Shown one piece after another: positions 1 to 5,443 of a DNA stretch of 7,408 bases (positions are counted from its first letter, which is position 1; each line of letters begins with the position of its first letter). The notes below the pieces were generated by a model. The model was not told where the DNA came from, searched no databases, and was given only the letters and a program-made list of their open reading frames with translations. This DNA comes from an uncultured Eggerthellaceae bacterium (GTDB taxonomy: Bacteria; Actinomycetota; Coriobacteriia; Coriobacteriales; Eggerthellaceae): assembly GCA_947632575.1 (NCBI GenBank), contig CANRPV010000067.1:1-7408 (forward strand), in the 5' to 3' direction. The position numbers and the translations under genes were made by a program.

Positions 1-1247
1 TCGAAGAGCAGATCCATATCCTCGATGTTGCGGCTGCCGATATGATGCTCCGCGGTGCCGACGCAGAGGAAGAGCAGGCTTTTCGCCATGGCATGGAACA
101 GGATGAGGAAGGCGCCAGCCCAGACTGCCTCAGGTGTTCCGACACCAGCGCAAGCCGTTATCAAACCAAGGTTCGCGATGGTGGAATAGGCCAGCACTCG
201 CTTCGCGTTGGACTGGGAGATGGCCATAAACGAGCAAAGTAGGAAGGTGATGCTTCCCACGAGCATAACCATAATGGAAGCTACGGGGGTAACCATTAAG
301 ACGGGAGCGAGCTTCATCAGCATGAAGACGCCAGCCTTAACCATCGTTGAGGAGTGCAGCAAAGCACTGGTGGGGGTTGGAGCAACCATAGCTCCCAAAA
401 GCCAGGTGTGGAACGGCATTTGAGCCGCCTTGGTGATGCCCGCAAACGCGAGGGCCACAACCGCAAGTGATGTGACCAGCGGGAAATGAGCACCAATGCT
501 GATGAATTCATAAAGGGAGAACGTACCGATTTGCGTCGCGCAGATAAAGAGCGCGAACACGAAGGCAAGGCCGCCGGCCAGATTCATGATGATCTGGCGG
601 AATGCGTTGTGGATGGCCTCGTCGGTGCGGGTGTATCCGATGAGCAGGAAGGAACAGACAGTGGTTACCTCCCAGCCGGTGAACATCCATTCCATGTTGT
701 TCGAATAGACGATCACAAACATGGCGGAGAGGAAGATAAACATCAGACCGAAGAACGTCGGGCGACGATCAGGGGCATCCTCGCCGGCATGCTCTTGGAA
801 ATCATGCATGTAGCCAAGCGCGTACACGCAGATACCAGATCCGATGACGCCGATGATAAATGTCATAAGGATAGTCAGCGAGTCGAAATACAGCCCATAC
901 TGAACTTCGATTTCCCCGGCAAAGCCAAATTCCAATACCAGCGCAAAGACAAGCTGGCAAAACGCCAAAAGCGCCGCCCACACGTTCTTAAAGCGATAGC
1001 TGAACCACAGAATAATGCACACGAGCACAACGCTGATTGCCGTACAAATATAATCAATGGCAAGCGATGAGAACTCGATGAGTATTATCGGTGTTCCTAT
1101 GTGGGTAAACACCATGATCAGAGCTGCGGCCGCTATGGCTAGTGCCGCAACCCATACAATGATTCGACGCGCTTGATCGTTTTTGACAAAAAACAAGATC
1201 GCGGCAATCACCAGAGGAAATATGATTAAAAATCCTATCAGAGCCAA
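1..1247 (-). CDS. Proton/cation-pumping antiporter-like membrane subunit (NuoL/MrpA/HyfB family), 3' end outside window
   Basis: I translated the minus strand from a TTG at 1247-1245; the frame stays open for 415 codons to the window edge. The product is almost entirely hydrophobic helices, typical of the large antiporter-like subunits of complex I, Mrp antiporters and group 4 hydrogenases, which couple electron transfer or Na+ exchange to proton movement across the cytoplasmic membrane. Visible family marks are GWEVTT at about 191-196 (the conserved helix-5 glutamate is E193), KAAQMPFHTWL at 273-283 (pumping lysine K273), LLHSSTMVKAG at 296-306 and HAMAKSLLF at 385-393. STMVKAG is closer to MrpA/HyfB/Ech-type subunits than to classical NuoL. 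The TTG start is chosen because GGAGGGG lies 6 nt upstream and an in-frame TAG sits at 1262-1260. The remaining part and any partner subunits lie left of the window, so the exact complex cannot be decided. The family is certain, the subtype is not. Confidence 0.9.
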   Translation of the reverse strand, partial: MALIGFLIIFPLVIAAILFFVKNDQARRIIVWVAALAIAAAALIMVFTHIGTPIILIEFSSLAIDYICTAISVVLVCIILWFSYRFKNVWAALLAFCQLVFALVLEFGFAGEIEVQYGLYFDSLTILMTFIIGVIGSGICVYALGYMHDFQEHAGEDAPDRRPTFFGLMFIFLSAMFVIVYSNNMEWMFTGWEVTTVCSFLLIGYTRTDEAIHNAFRQIIMNLAGGLAFVFALFICATQIGTFSLYEFISIGAHFPLVTSLAVVALAFAGITKAAQMPFHTWLLGAMVAPTPTSALLHSSTMVKAGVFMLMKLAPVLMVTPVASIMVMLVGSITFLLCSFMAISQSNAKRVLAYSTIANLGLITACAGVGTPEAVWAGAFLILFHAMAKSLLFLCVGTAEHHIGSRNIEDMDLLF

Positions 1248-1260
1248 AAGATTCCCCTCC
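1245..1260 (-). promoter_or_regulatory. Strong Shine-Dalgarno deciding a TTG start
   Basis: On the minus strand GGAGGGG (1260-1254) is followed by AATCTT and then TTG (1247-1245). The in-frame stop at 1262-1260 overlaps this SD, so no earlier start is possible. The spacing of 6 nt makes TTG the likely initiator of the antiporter-like subunit. Confidence 0.75.
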
Positions 1261-1319
1261 TACCCCCTACGGTAGCCTCTTTGTCTTTTTACACGGAAAA
1301 CCTGCGAACATGGTGCCGC

Positions 1320-1328
1320 ATTGTAACA
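1320..1328 (-). promoter_or_regulatory. Putative extended -10 promoter for the antiporter-like gene
   Basis: The minus strand reads TGtTACAAT at 1328-1320: a good -10 hexamer (TACAAT, 5 of 6) with the TG of an extended -10. No convincing -35 is visible at 16-18 nt. It would give a leader of roughly 65 nt before the TTG start. It lies downstream of the terminator at 1381-1417, which fits a separate transcription unit starting here. Inferred from sequence match only. Confidence 0.4.
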
Positions 1329-1380
1329 AAACTATAAGCTCCACAGAGTCTTTTTAACGGAGCCGGATTGATAATAGGCT

Positions 1381-1417
1381 TAAAAGGAAAAAGAAAGCCA
1401 CCCGTAGGTGGCTTTCT
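1381..1417 (-). terminator. Rho-independent terminator after the lipoprotein gene
   Basis: AGAAAGCCACC (1392-1402) pairs perfectly with GGTGGCTTTCT (1407-1417), an 11-bp stem with a 4-nt loop. On the minus strand the stem is followed by a T-rich run (TTTTCCTTTTA, 1391-1381). The plus strand has no T-run after the stem, so it acts on minus-strand transcripts and ends the unit whose last gene is the lipoprotein at 1472-2041. Confidence 0.9.
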
Positions 1418-1471
1418 GGGTACCGAAGACCTTGTTGCAAATGGTTTCTGGTTAATTTCAACTAACGCTTA

Positions 1472-2041
1472 TTAGCCGACAAGATGAGTGTTGATGACCG
1501 ACAGAGAGTCAGCGGAGATCTCCCAAGCGTCGCCCTTCTCAAGTGTGATCTCGATAGGATCACAAGGAACGGCCTCAACGCCGGAAATCGCGGTCATGAT
1601 AGCCTCGCCCAGTTGAGTGTTCACTTCGGCCGAGCTTTCGGAATTGGTGACTCCATTGGCGATGACCGAACCGGTAGCTGACGAAATCGCCGCATTGATG
1701 GCCTCCAGCGGCTTGTGAGTCAGAGTCAACTGAGCCGTTGCGGTCTTTCCATCAACGGTAATATCGCTCAGACTGTAATCGAATCCACCGAGGATCTCCT
1801 TGATGTAGTCATCTACATTGATGCCCAGCTCGGCAATGGTGTTGCCCTCAACCGTGCCCATCGTTGTGGAGAGCATTGCATAGGTCTCCTCAACCGGATC
1901 CTTGTAGACGCGCATCGAATTCTCGACGGCTTCGCTGATCTGCTCTTCGTCGCTTTGGTTGGCGCAAGCGCTCAAGGCGGTCATGCCAAAGACGAGAGTG
2001 GAGGCTGCAATCACAGCAACCAGCGCTTTCTTGAACTTCAT
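1472..2041 (-). CDS. Small secreted lipoprotein of unknown function
   Basis: This 189-residue protein starts MKFKK, has a hydrophobic stretch at about 6-22 and a lipobox LSAC at 23-26. Signal peptidase II would therefore cleave before C26 and leave a lipid-anchored protein on the outer face of the membrane. The mature part is acidic, begins with a likely helical segment (DEEQISEAVENSM, about 31-43) and has a strand-rich middle (SLSDITVDGKTATAQLTLT, about 95-113). The sequence resembles a group of small lipoproteins I associate with Coriobacteriia, whose role is unknown. The ATG is supported by AGGAGGG (2052-2046) four nt upstream. The gene lies 53 nt after the PQ-loop gene with no terminator seen between them, so the two are probably cotranscribed and end at the terminator at 1381-1417. 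I do not recognise a specific ligand or domain. Confidence 0.88.
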   Translation of the reverse strand: MKFKKALVAVIAASTLVFGMTALSACANQSDEEQISEAVENSMRVYKDPVEETYAMLSTTMGTVEGNTIAELGINVDDYIKEILGGFDYSLSDITVDGKTATAQLTLTHKPLEAINAAISSATGSVIANGVTNSESSAEVNTQLGEAIMTAISGVEAVPCDPIEITLEKGDAWEISADSLSVINTHLVG

Positions 2042-2094
2042 AGGTCCCTCCTACATGTTAAACAACGTTGCGAACCTAATCCTATCAGAATCAC

Positions 2095-2394
2095 TCATGA
2101 ATAGAGTTCCTTTGACCGTGCTGCATCCGAAAGGTTATCTAACCGACGATTTCTAAAATAAACAAACCAATTAACCCCGACGAAAACGAGGTTGATGATG
2201 TAGACCGCCAGCACCCAATTGATGTTGTTGCCGACGAATTTCGCGGCAACGCCAGCTATGTATCCAAGGGTGATAAGAGAGATGAATTGCCAGCTGGTAC
2301 CCTTAGCCGTTCCGGCTCGGAAGCCTTTATAGGCGTTTATGGGCCACGAAAGACCGAAACAGACCAGCATGATTGCTTCCAAGACTTCAGCCAT
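2095..2394 (-). CDS. Small three-helix membrane protein, PQ-loop/SemiSWEET-like
   Basis: The 99-residue product has three predicted membrane helices at about 3-18, 36-54 and 60-79, joined by a basic loop (AYKGFRAGTAKGTS, about 21-34), and ends in a charged tail beginning FRNRRLD. One helix preceded by a proline (SWPINAYKG), then a basic loop and two more helices, resembles PQ-loop and SemiSWEET proteins. Those form dimers of three-helix units, and SemiSWEETs transport small sugars. The canonical PQ dipeptide reads PI here. The ATG has an AGGAAAGGA SD about 7 nt upstream. The gene sits between the peptidase-like gene and the lipoprotein on the same strand, with its own near-consensus promoter upstream. 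Being a real membrane protein is well supported; transport and any substrate are inference. Confidence 0.82.
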   Translation of the reverse strand: MAEVLEAIMLVCFGLSWPINAYKGFRAGTAKGTSWQFISLITLGYIAGVAAKFVGNNINWVLAVYIINLVFVGVNWFVYFRNRRLDNLSDAARSKELYS

Positions 2395-2454
2395 GGGTAA
2401 TCCTTTCCTACCATTTAGTAAGACGGTTTGTGGGTACTGCTTTTGAATATCATA

Positions 2455-2482
2455 CTTATATATTAGGAGAAATCGCTGTCAA
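2455..2482 (-). promoter_or_regulatory. Near-consensus sigma70 promoter for the PQ-loop gene
   Basis: On the minus strand TTGACA (2482-2477) is an exact -35, followed by 16 nt and TATAAG (2460-2455), a 5 of 6 match to the -10. The -35 lies inside the last codons of the peptidase-like gene (stop at 2465-2463) and the -10 just beyond its stop. Transcription would start near 2448 and give a leader of about 54 nt before the ATG at 2394. It would also carry the lipoprotein gene. Confidence 0.7.
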
Positions 2483-3053
2483 AGACGATCTTTTCAAAAC
2501 TGATGACCCCGCGACTCTTCCCACTCGCGTTGTGATAGACATAATTCGGAATAATGCCGTGGCGATGGGAGAAGACGGTTCCGCGGAGCTCAATTCCTCC
2601 TCGTTTAAGCGTATCGTTCACGAAGTGCTGGCAGCTGTAGCTCACCACATTAAACTTTGGAGGATTATCGGATACGGACATGGCGAATTCCTCCATGGCC
2701 GTATATTGCCTTAAAGTGACTTCCATTTTGAGCACGCGGCGAATACGCTCATACCATTCGGTGTAGCCATTTCCCAGTAAGATACCTCGCACCTTTTGTC
2801 CCTGCTTGCCGATAGATTCACGCAGGCATGCCGTACGAAAGGCCTCAAAGTTTTGGGCATCCTCACGGTTGATGATGTGAGCGATTGAACCCTCATCAAA
2901 AGGCTCACCCTGGTTTTTGATGGGATGGAAGGAATAGAGGTTCATCATGCCTGACGGGGCTTCGAATACCAGTCCGCTATGACCTAAGAGCCCATTGAAA
3001 AACTGCGGCGAGCTGAACATATAGACGAAAGCTGTGTTTGAAAGATCATTCAT
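2463..3053 (-). CDS. Putative permuted papain-fold protein (LRAT / NlpC-P60-like), cytoplasmic
   Basis: The 196-residue product has no signal peptide. It begins with a short hydrophobic segment, then GHSGLVFE (24-31), and near its end has YSCQHFVNDTLKRGG (139-153). In circularly permuted papain-like proteins (LRAT/HRASLS and related NlpC/P60 relatives) the histidine precedes the cysteine, and the cysteine motif in LRAT is NCEHFV. H25 and C141, with H143, match that order and spacing. Such proteins are thiol hydrolases or acyltransferases; which reaction applies here cannot be told. I chose the ATG at 3053-3051 because GAGGA (3064-3060) lies 6 nt upstream; a longer TTG reading from 3083 would run through the 13-bp repeat array. 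The gene follows the 63-aa acidic orphan and precedes the PQ-loop gene. The coding call is firm; the fold assignment rests on short motifs. Confidence 0.82.
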   Translation of the reverse strand: MNDLSNTAFVYMFSSPQFFNGLLGHSGLVFEAPSGMMNLYSFHPIKNQGEPFDEGSIAHIINREDAQNFEAFRTACLRESIGKQGQKVRGILLGNGYTEWYERIRRVLKMEVTLRQYTAMEEFAMSVSDNPPKFNVVSYSCQHFVNDTLKRGGIELRGTVFSHRHGIIPNYVYHNASGKSRGVISFEKIVFDSDFS

Positions 3054-3075
3054 CAGATGTCCTCGATGAACACTG

Positions 3076-3127
3076 GTATTCAATACTTGTATTCAATACT
3101 GGTACTTAACATTTGACCTTAATACTG
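3076..3127. repeat. Four tandem 13-bp iteron-like repeats upstream of the peptidase-like gene
   Basis: Units run at 3076-3088, 3089-3101, 3102-3114 and 3115-3127. The first two share GTATTCAATACT exactly and differ only at the last base. The third and fourth each match 9 of 13 positions of a perfect unit, in unbroken 13-bp register. The core GTATTCAATAC is palindromic around its central base. The array occupies 23 to 74 nt before the chosen ATG of the peptidase-like gene, the position of an operator or promoter-proximal activator array. No protein-coding explanation fits. Confidence 0.75.
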
Positions 3128-3167
3128 GCTCTTTTAAGTTTCCCAGGAATACCAAAAAGCCTTAAAC

Positions 3168-3199
3168 GAAAAACTCTTACAGAGGTCTTTGCAAAAGAC
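3168..3199 (-). terminator. Possible weak terminator after the 63-aa gene
   Basis: Just past the stop codon the minus strand folds as GTCTTT-TGC-AAAGAC (3199-3185), then CTCT-GTA-AGAG (3184-3174), followed by TTTTT (3173-3169). The stems are only 6 and 4 bp, so termination may be partial. If it works, the peptidase-like gene needs its own promoter, in or near the 13-bp repeat array. Confidence 0.35.
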
Positions 3200-3391
3200 T
3201 TACTGGGAAAGATCGTCTACGGTCAGAGTCTCAGGATCTACCTCGACGAGCTTGCCATCGTTGACGTCATCTACCGCATCATCGGTCACGACGCCCCCGT
3301 CTTCGGTGGCGGTCTCAAGATCTTCCACTAACAGATCATGGTCAATTTCCTTGATGCGCTCAAAGACGCCCTCATGCTTTTTCTCTGTCAT
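3200..3391 (-). CDS. Very acidic 63-residue orphan protein
   Basis: The product has 21 Asp/Glu against 5 Lys/Arg. Residues 1-26 could form a charged helix, and 27-63 is a low-complexity acidic stretch (for example TDDAVDDVND at 36-45) that is probably disordered. It has no cysteine, no signal peptide and no membrane helix. The ATG is supported by AGGAG 5 nt upstream (in TAGGAGCGATC). The gene stands alone between an array of 11-bp repeats upstream and a small hairpin downstream, ahead of the peptidase-like gene on the same strand. I do not recognise the family. It could be a regulator-binding peptide, a DNA mimic or a substrate of its neighbour, but none of these is shown. Confidence 0.65.
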   Translation of the reverse strand: MTEKKHEGVFERIKEIDHDLLVEDLETATEDGGVVTDDAVDDVNDGKLVEVDPETLTVDDLSQ

Positions 3392-3439
3392 GATCGCTCC
3401 TATTCCTTCATGTCGCTAAAAAGCAGTTTCCCCCGAATT

Positions 3440-3472
3440 TTCTTAAAGAGTTCTTAATAAGTTCTTAAAGAG
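3440..3472. repeat. Three tandem 11-bp repeats upstream of the 63-aa gene
   Basis: The units are TTCTTAAAGAG (3440-3450), TTCTTAATAAG (3451-3461) and TTCTTAAAGAG (3462-3472); the first and third are identical and the middle differs at two positions. The array ends about 49 nt before the start codon of the 63-aa gene. Direct repeats one helical turn apart are typical of OmpR/PhoB-family response regulator sites, so an operator is likely by analogy. The rest of the 3392-3550 interval holds an imperfect 9-bp hairpin (CCAAGTGAG/TTCGCTTGG, about 3511-3532) with no T-run, and no other gene that I can support. Confidence 0.7.
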
Positions 3473-3550
3473 TGCTTTCCCAGTTTTCTTGATGCACGCT
3501 TTACGTTCTCGCCAAGCGAAAGCTCTCACTTGGATTCTTGGATGAGATCA

Positions 3551-4168
3551 TCAGCGGATAAAGTTGGTGGTTATCCGTTCCTCCTTTTCAGGCAAGCCAT
3601 AGGTTTCTTTACCAAGCTTGATAGCTTTCATCAAAAATGCCATGTTCTTGGCCAAAGTGCGCATTCCCTGAAGTCCCTCGCCATCTTCGAGCGCCTCCCC
3701 TTCGGCTCTTCCATGGACGCTATTCCAGTACTGACCCGATGCGACAGGCATGCCCGATATGGTGAAATATTTATTCAGCTCATCAAAGGTGGAGGAAAGA
3801 CCGCCACGCCGAGCGACGACGACGCTTGCACCGACCTTCATGGTCTTATCGAAAGGAGTGCTGTAGAAGAGTCGATCGAGGCAGGCGACCAACGTAGCAT
3901 TAGCGGATCCGTAATAAACGGGAGATGCCGCAACAAGCCCATCGGCAGCTTCAAACTTCGAAGCAAGCTCATTGACCACATCGCCAAAGACGCACTGTCC
4001 ATGAGTAGCACAATAACCGCAGGCTATACATCCGCGAATATCCAATTTCCCGAGTTCTACGATTTCGGTCTCGATCTCTTCTCTTTCAAAAACCGAGGCC
4101 ATCTCCGTGAGAGCGATTTTGGTATTGCCGTTTGGATGCGGACTTCCATTGAGCATTAAGACCTTCAT
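3551..4168 (-). CDS. Flavodoxin-fold NAD(P)H-dependent FMN reductase, iron-sulfur flavoprotein-like
   Basis: The 205-residue product starts MKVLMLNGSPHPNGNT. This is the first strand and phosphate-binding loop of the flavodoxin-like FMN reductase family (GSPHPNGNT at 8-16 contacts the FMN phosphate). ASPVYYGSAN at about 81-90 is the second conserved flavin loop. Between them GCIACGYC plus a later cysteine gives C47, C50, C53 and C59, spaced C-x2-C-x2-C-x5-C, which matches the compact cluster motif of archaeal-type iron-sulfur flavoproteins (Isf). It would be a soluble electron carrier or reductase; the partner is unknown. The ATG at 4168-4166 is chosen because the protein begins exactly at the conserved strand and an AGGAAGACA SD precedes it; a reading from 4324 would add 52 residues overlapping corA. 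It lies 61 nt after corA and may be cotranscribed with it. Confidence 0.88.
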   Translation of the reverse strand: MKVLMLNGSPHPNGNTKIALTEMASVFEREEIETEIVELGKLDIRGCIACGYCATHGQCVFGDVVNELASKFEAADGLVAASPVYYGSANATLVACLDRLFYSTPFDKTMKVGASVVVARRGGLSSTFDELNKYFTISGMPVASGQYWNSVHGRAEGEALEDGEGLQGMRTLAKNMAFLMKAIKLGKETYGLPEKEERITTNFIR

Positions 4169-4202
4169 TGTCTTCCTTTCAGAAATTGTCTTCCTTTCAG
4201 AA
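4167..4202 (-). repeat. Exact 18-bp tandem duplication carrying the Shine-Dalgarno
   Basis: The plus-strand unit attgtcttcctttcagaa occurs twice without a gap, at 4167-4184 and 4185-4202. Read on the minus strand, each copy carries AAAGGAAGACAAT. The proximal copy supplies the SD of the flavoprotein gene and the first two bases of its ATG. The distal copy is followed by TTC instead of a start codon, so it is a spare SD 18 nt further upstream. The identity of the copies suggests a recent slippage duplication. Confidence 0.85.
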
Positions 4203-4229
4203 CCTATAGGGCCATGACCGTAAGAGCTA

Positions 4230-5156
4230 TTAGAGCCACTTCTTACGACGGAAATAATAAATGAGAAGCACGCAAAGGATAAGGGATGCGGCCAGAAGGA
4301 ACGGGACCATAAACGGCCAGTCAAGTCCGGGCATATATTCCAAGTTCATGCCAAACCAACCTGTGACCAGGGTTAGAGGTACGAAAATAACGGTTACGAT
4401 GGTGAAGACCTGCATGATCGAGTTTTGCTTCAAGTCAATCTGAGTTTGATAAAGCTCACGCAGTTGGGTGGAATAGGACTCGATGGTGTCCATACGACTA
4501 ACGAGCCTATCGACGTCATTAGCCAACACGCGGAAGGATTTCGCCGTGCTGTCCTTCAAAAGCCGAAGTTCGTTTTCGCTAATCAGCGACATAATATTGG
4601 CGACCTGACGATAGTAGGCGGCAAGTCGCATCGTAAAGCGACGATAATTGACGATAGTTCGTGGGGCTATATCCTCATCTCTATCCAAGATAGCCTCTTC
4701 GATATCTTCCATCTTATCCTCAAGCTGTCCCAGATAGACCAGGTCCCCGTGGACGATAGCGCGGGTAAACGCGCAGAGGCATCCACCGACGCTCTTATCG
4801 CGAAGAAGATCATTTTGCTGGATATGCTCGAGGATCGTTTCAGCACGCCGCCCGTTATCCACAAAAATAAGGTGAACCTTATCCATGTAAAAGGCGATGA
4901 ACTCCGGATCGGTACGCGCGAAGTTTTCTTTATCGGGAATCGCGAAAGAACCGATGATATAGTCAGACATGAAGTCGATGTAGTTGCTGTCCGCGGCGGT
5001 CACAGCCGCCAGCTCATCATGAATAGACTGGCTTATGAAGGTAAGCTCTTCGAATTCCTCAGGATCTAAAGCGGTAACGATCGGCACGTGGCCATGTTCC
5101 TGCTGGCTCGGTTCAACAGGGATCATCTTTTCGAGTAATTCGTAGCGAACCGCCAT
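4230..5156 (-). CDS. corA: CorA-family Mg2+/divalent cation channel
   Basis: The 308-residue protein has the CorA plan: a soluble N-terminal domain, a long helical stalk (about 140-245, rich in charged residues), then two membrane helices at about 248-268 and 282-302. The hallmark GMN tripeptide closes the first helix (WFGMN, GMN at 269-271), followed by an acidic periplasmic loop (LEYMPGLDW) and a basic C-terminus (FRRKKWL). CorA pentamers admit Mg2+ (and in some members Co2+, Ni2+ or Zn2+) through the cytoplasmic membrane. I took the ATG at 5156-5154, preceded by AGAGG; a TTG at 5189 would add 11 residues without a well-placed SD. Translation ends with TAA immediately followed by TAG. The gene is divergent from glpK and upstream of the flavoprotein gene. 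Family assignment is firm; the preferred ion is not determined by sequence. Confidence 0.95.
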   Translation of the reverse strand: MAVRYELLEKMIPVEPSQQEHGHVPIVTALDPEEFEELTFISQSIHDELAAVTAADSNYIDFMSDYIIGSFAIPDKENFARTDPEFIAFYMDKVHLIFVDNGRRAETILEHIQQNDLLRDKSVGGCLCAFTRAIVHGDLVYLGQLEDKMEDIEEAILDRDEDIAPRTIVNYRRFTMRLAAYYRQVANIMSLISENELRLLKDSTAKSFRVLANDVDRLVSRMDTIESYSTQLRELYQTQIDLKQNSIMQVFTIVTVIFVPLTLVTGWFGMNLEYMPGLDWPFMVPFLLAASLILCVLLIYYFRRKKWL

Positions 5157-5443
5157 AGTGCCTCTACTTCTTAGCTTTTCACTCCTCAAGCTATCTAAAG
5201 CCTTCGCTCAAAAGGTTTATCGTTGCGTATCATCGCAAATACCTCGTCGCAATAACAGGAACCTTTCGCGCATCATCAGCCGTTTTTCCTATTCTAAAAC
5301 TCTCTAAAACGAACGGCAGTCCAATAATCTGAGCGTTTTAAAGATGTTTATAAGGAAACGTGAGCGGGTGCTGTTATGCTGGCAGCGTCGAGTCTAAGAG
5401 GGACATGACAGAGCGATTTCGCTAACCATCGAAAGGAACTGCC
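5157..5443. promoter_or_regulatory. Divergent corA-glpK control region
   Basis: This 287-bp stretch between the corA and glpK starts holds no ORF I can support. On the plus strand TGtTATGCT (5372-5380) is an extended -10 that would start glpK transcription near 5387, with a leader of about 57 nt; TATAAG at 5349-5354 is an alternative -10. Neither has a good -35. An interrupted palindrome TTGCG-N6-CGCAA lies at 5223-5238, and TCTAAAAC is repeated 10 bp apart at 5293-5300 and 5303-5310. These are possible operators, unproven. No clear corA promoter was found. Confidence 0.45.

Noticed and set aside
486..1070. Plus-strand 194-codon open frame
   Set aside because: It lies wholly antisense to the antiporter-like membrane subunit, and its product is a charged sequence with no recognisable family pattern.
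1715..2104. Plus-strand 129-codon open frame
   Set aside because: It is antisense to the lipoprotein gene, which has an SD, signal peptide and lipobox in the correct order.
3076..3127. Tandem repeats as a CRISPR array
   Set aside because: The units are 13 bp, directly abutting, with no spacers and no cas genes.
3200..3391. Resemblance of the 63-aa acidic protein to Pup (small, acidic, ends in Gln)
   Set aside because: Pup ends in GG followed by Q or E and has a conserved C-terminal helix. This protein ends DDLSQ with no diglycine, and no Pup ligase or proteasome gene is in view.
3507..3535. Hairpin CCAAGTGAG/TTCGCTTGG after the flavoprotein gene as a terminator
   Set aside because: The stem contains wobble pairs and no T-run follows on the minus strand, so termination is not supported.
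3530..4159. Plus-strand 209-codon open frame
   Set aside because: It is the complement of the flavodoxin-fold gene, whose motifs are clear; the plus-strand product shows no domain.
4166..4324. Longer 257-codon start for the flavoprotein
   Set aside because: The extra 52 residues overlap corA, include the duplicated SD translated as an SERKT repeat, and precede the conserved first strand of the fold.
4425..5069. Plus-strand 214-codon open frame
   Set aside because: It is antisense to corA, which has the GMN motif and correct membrane helices.
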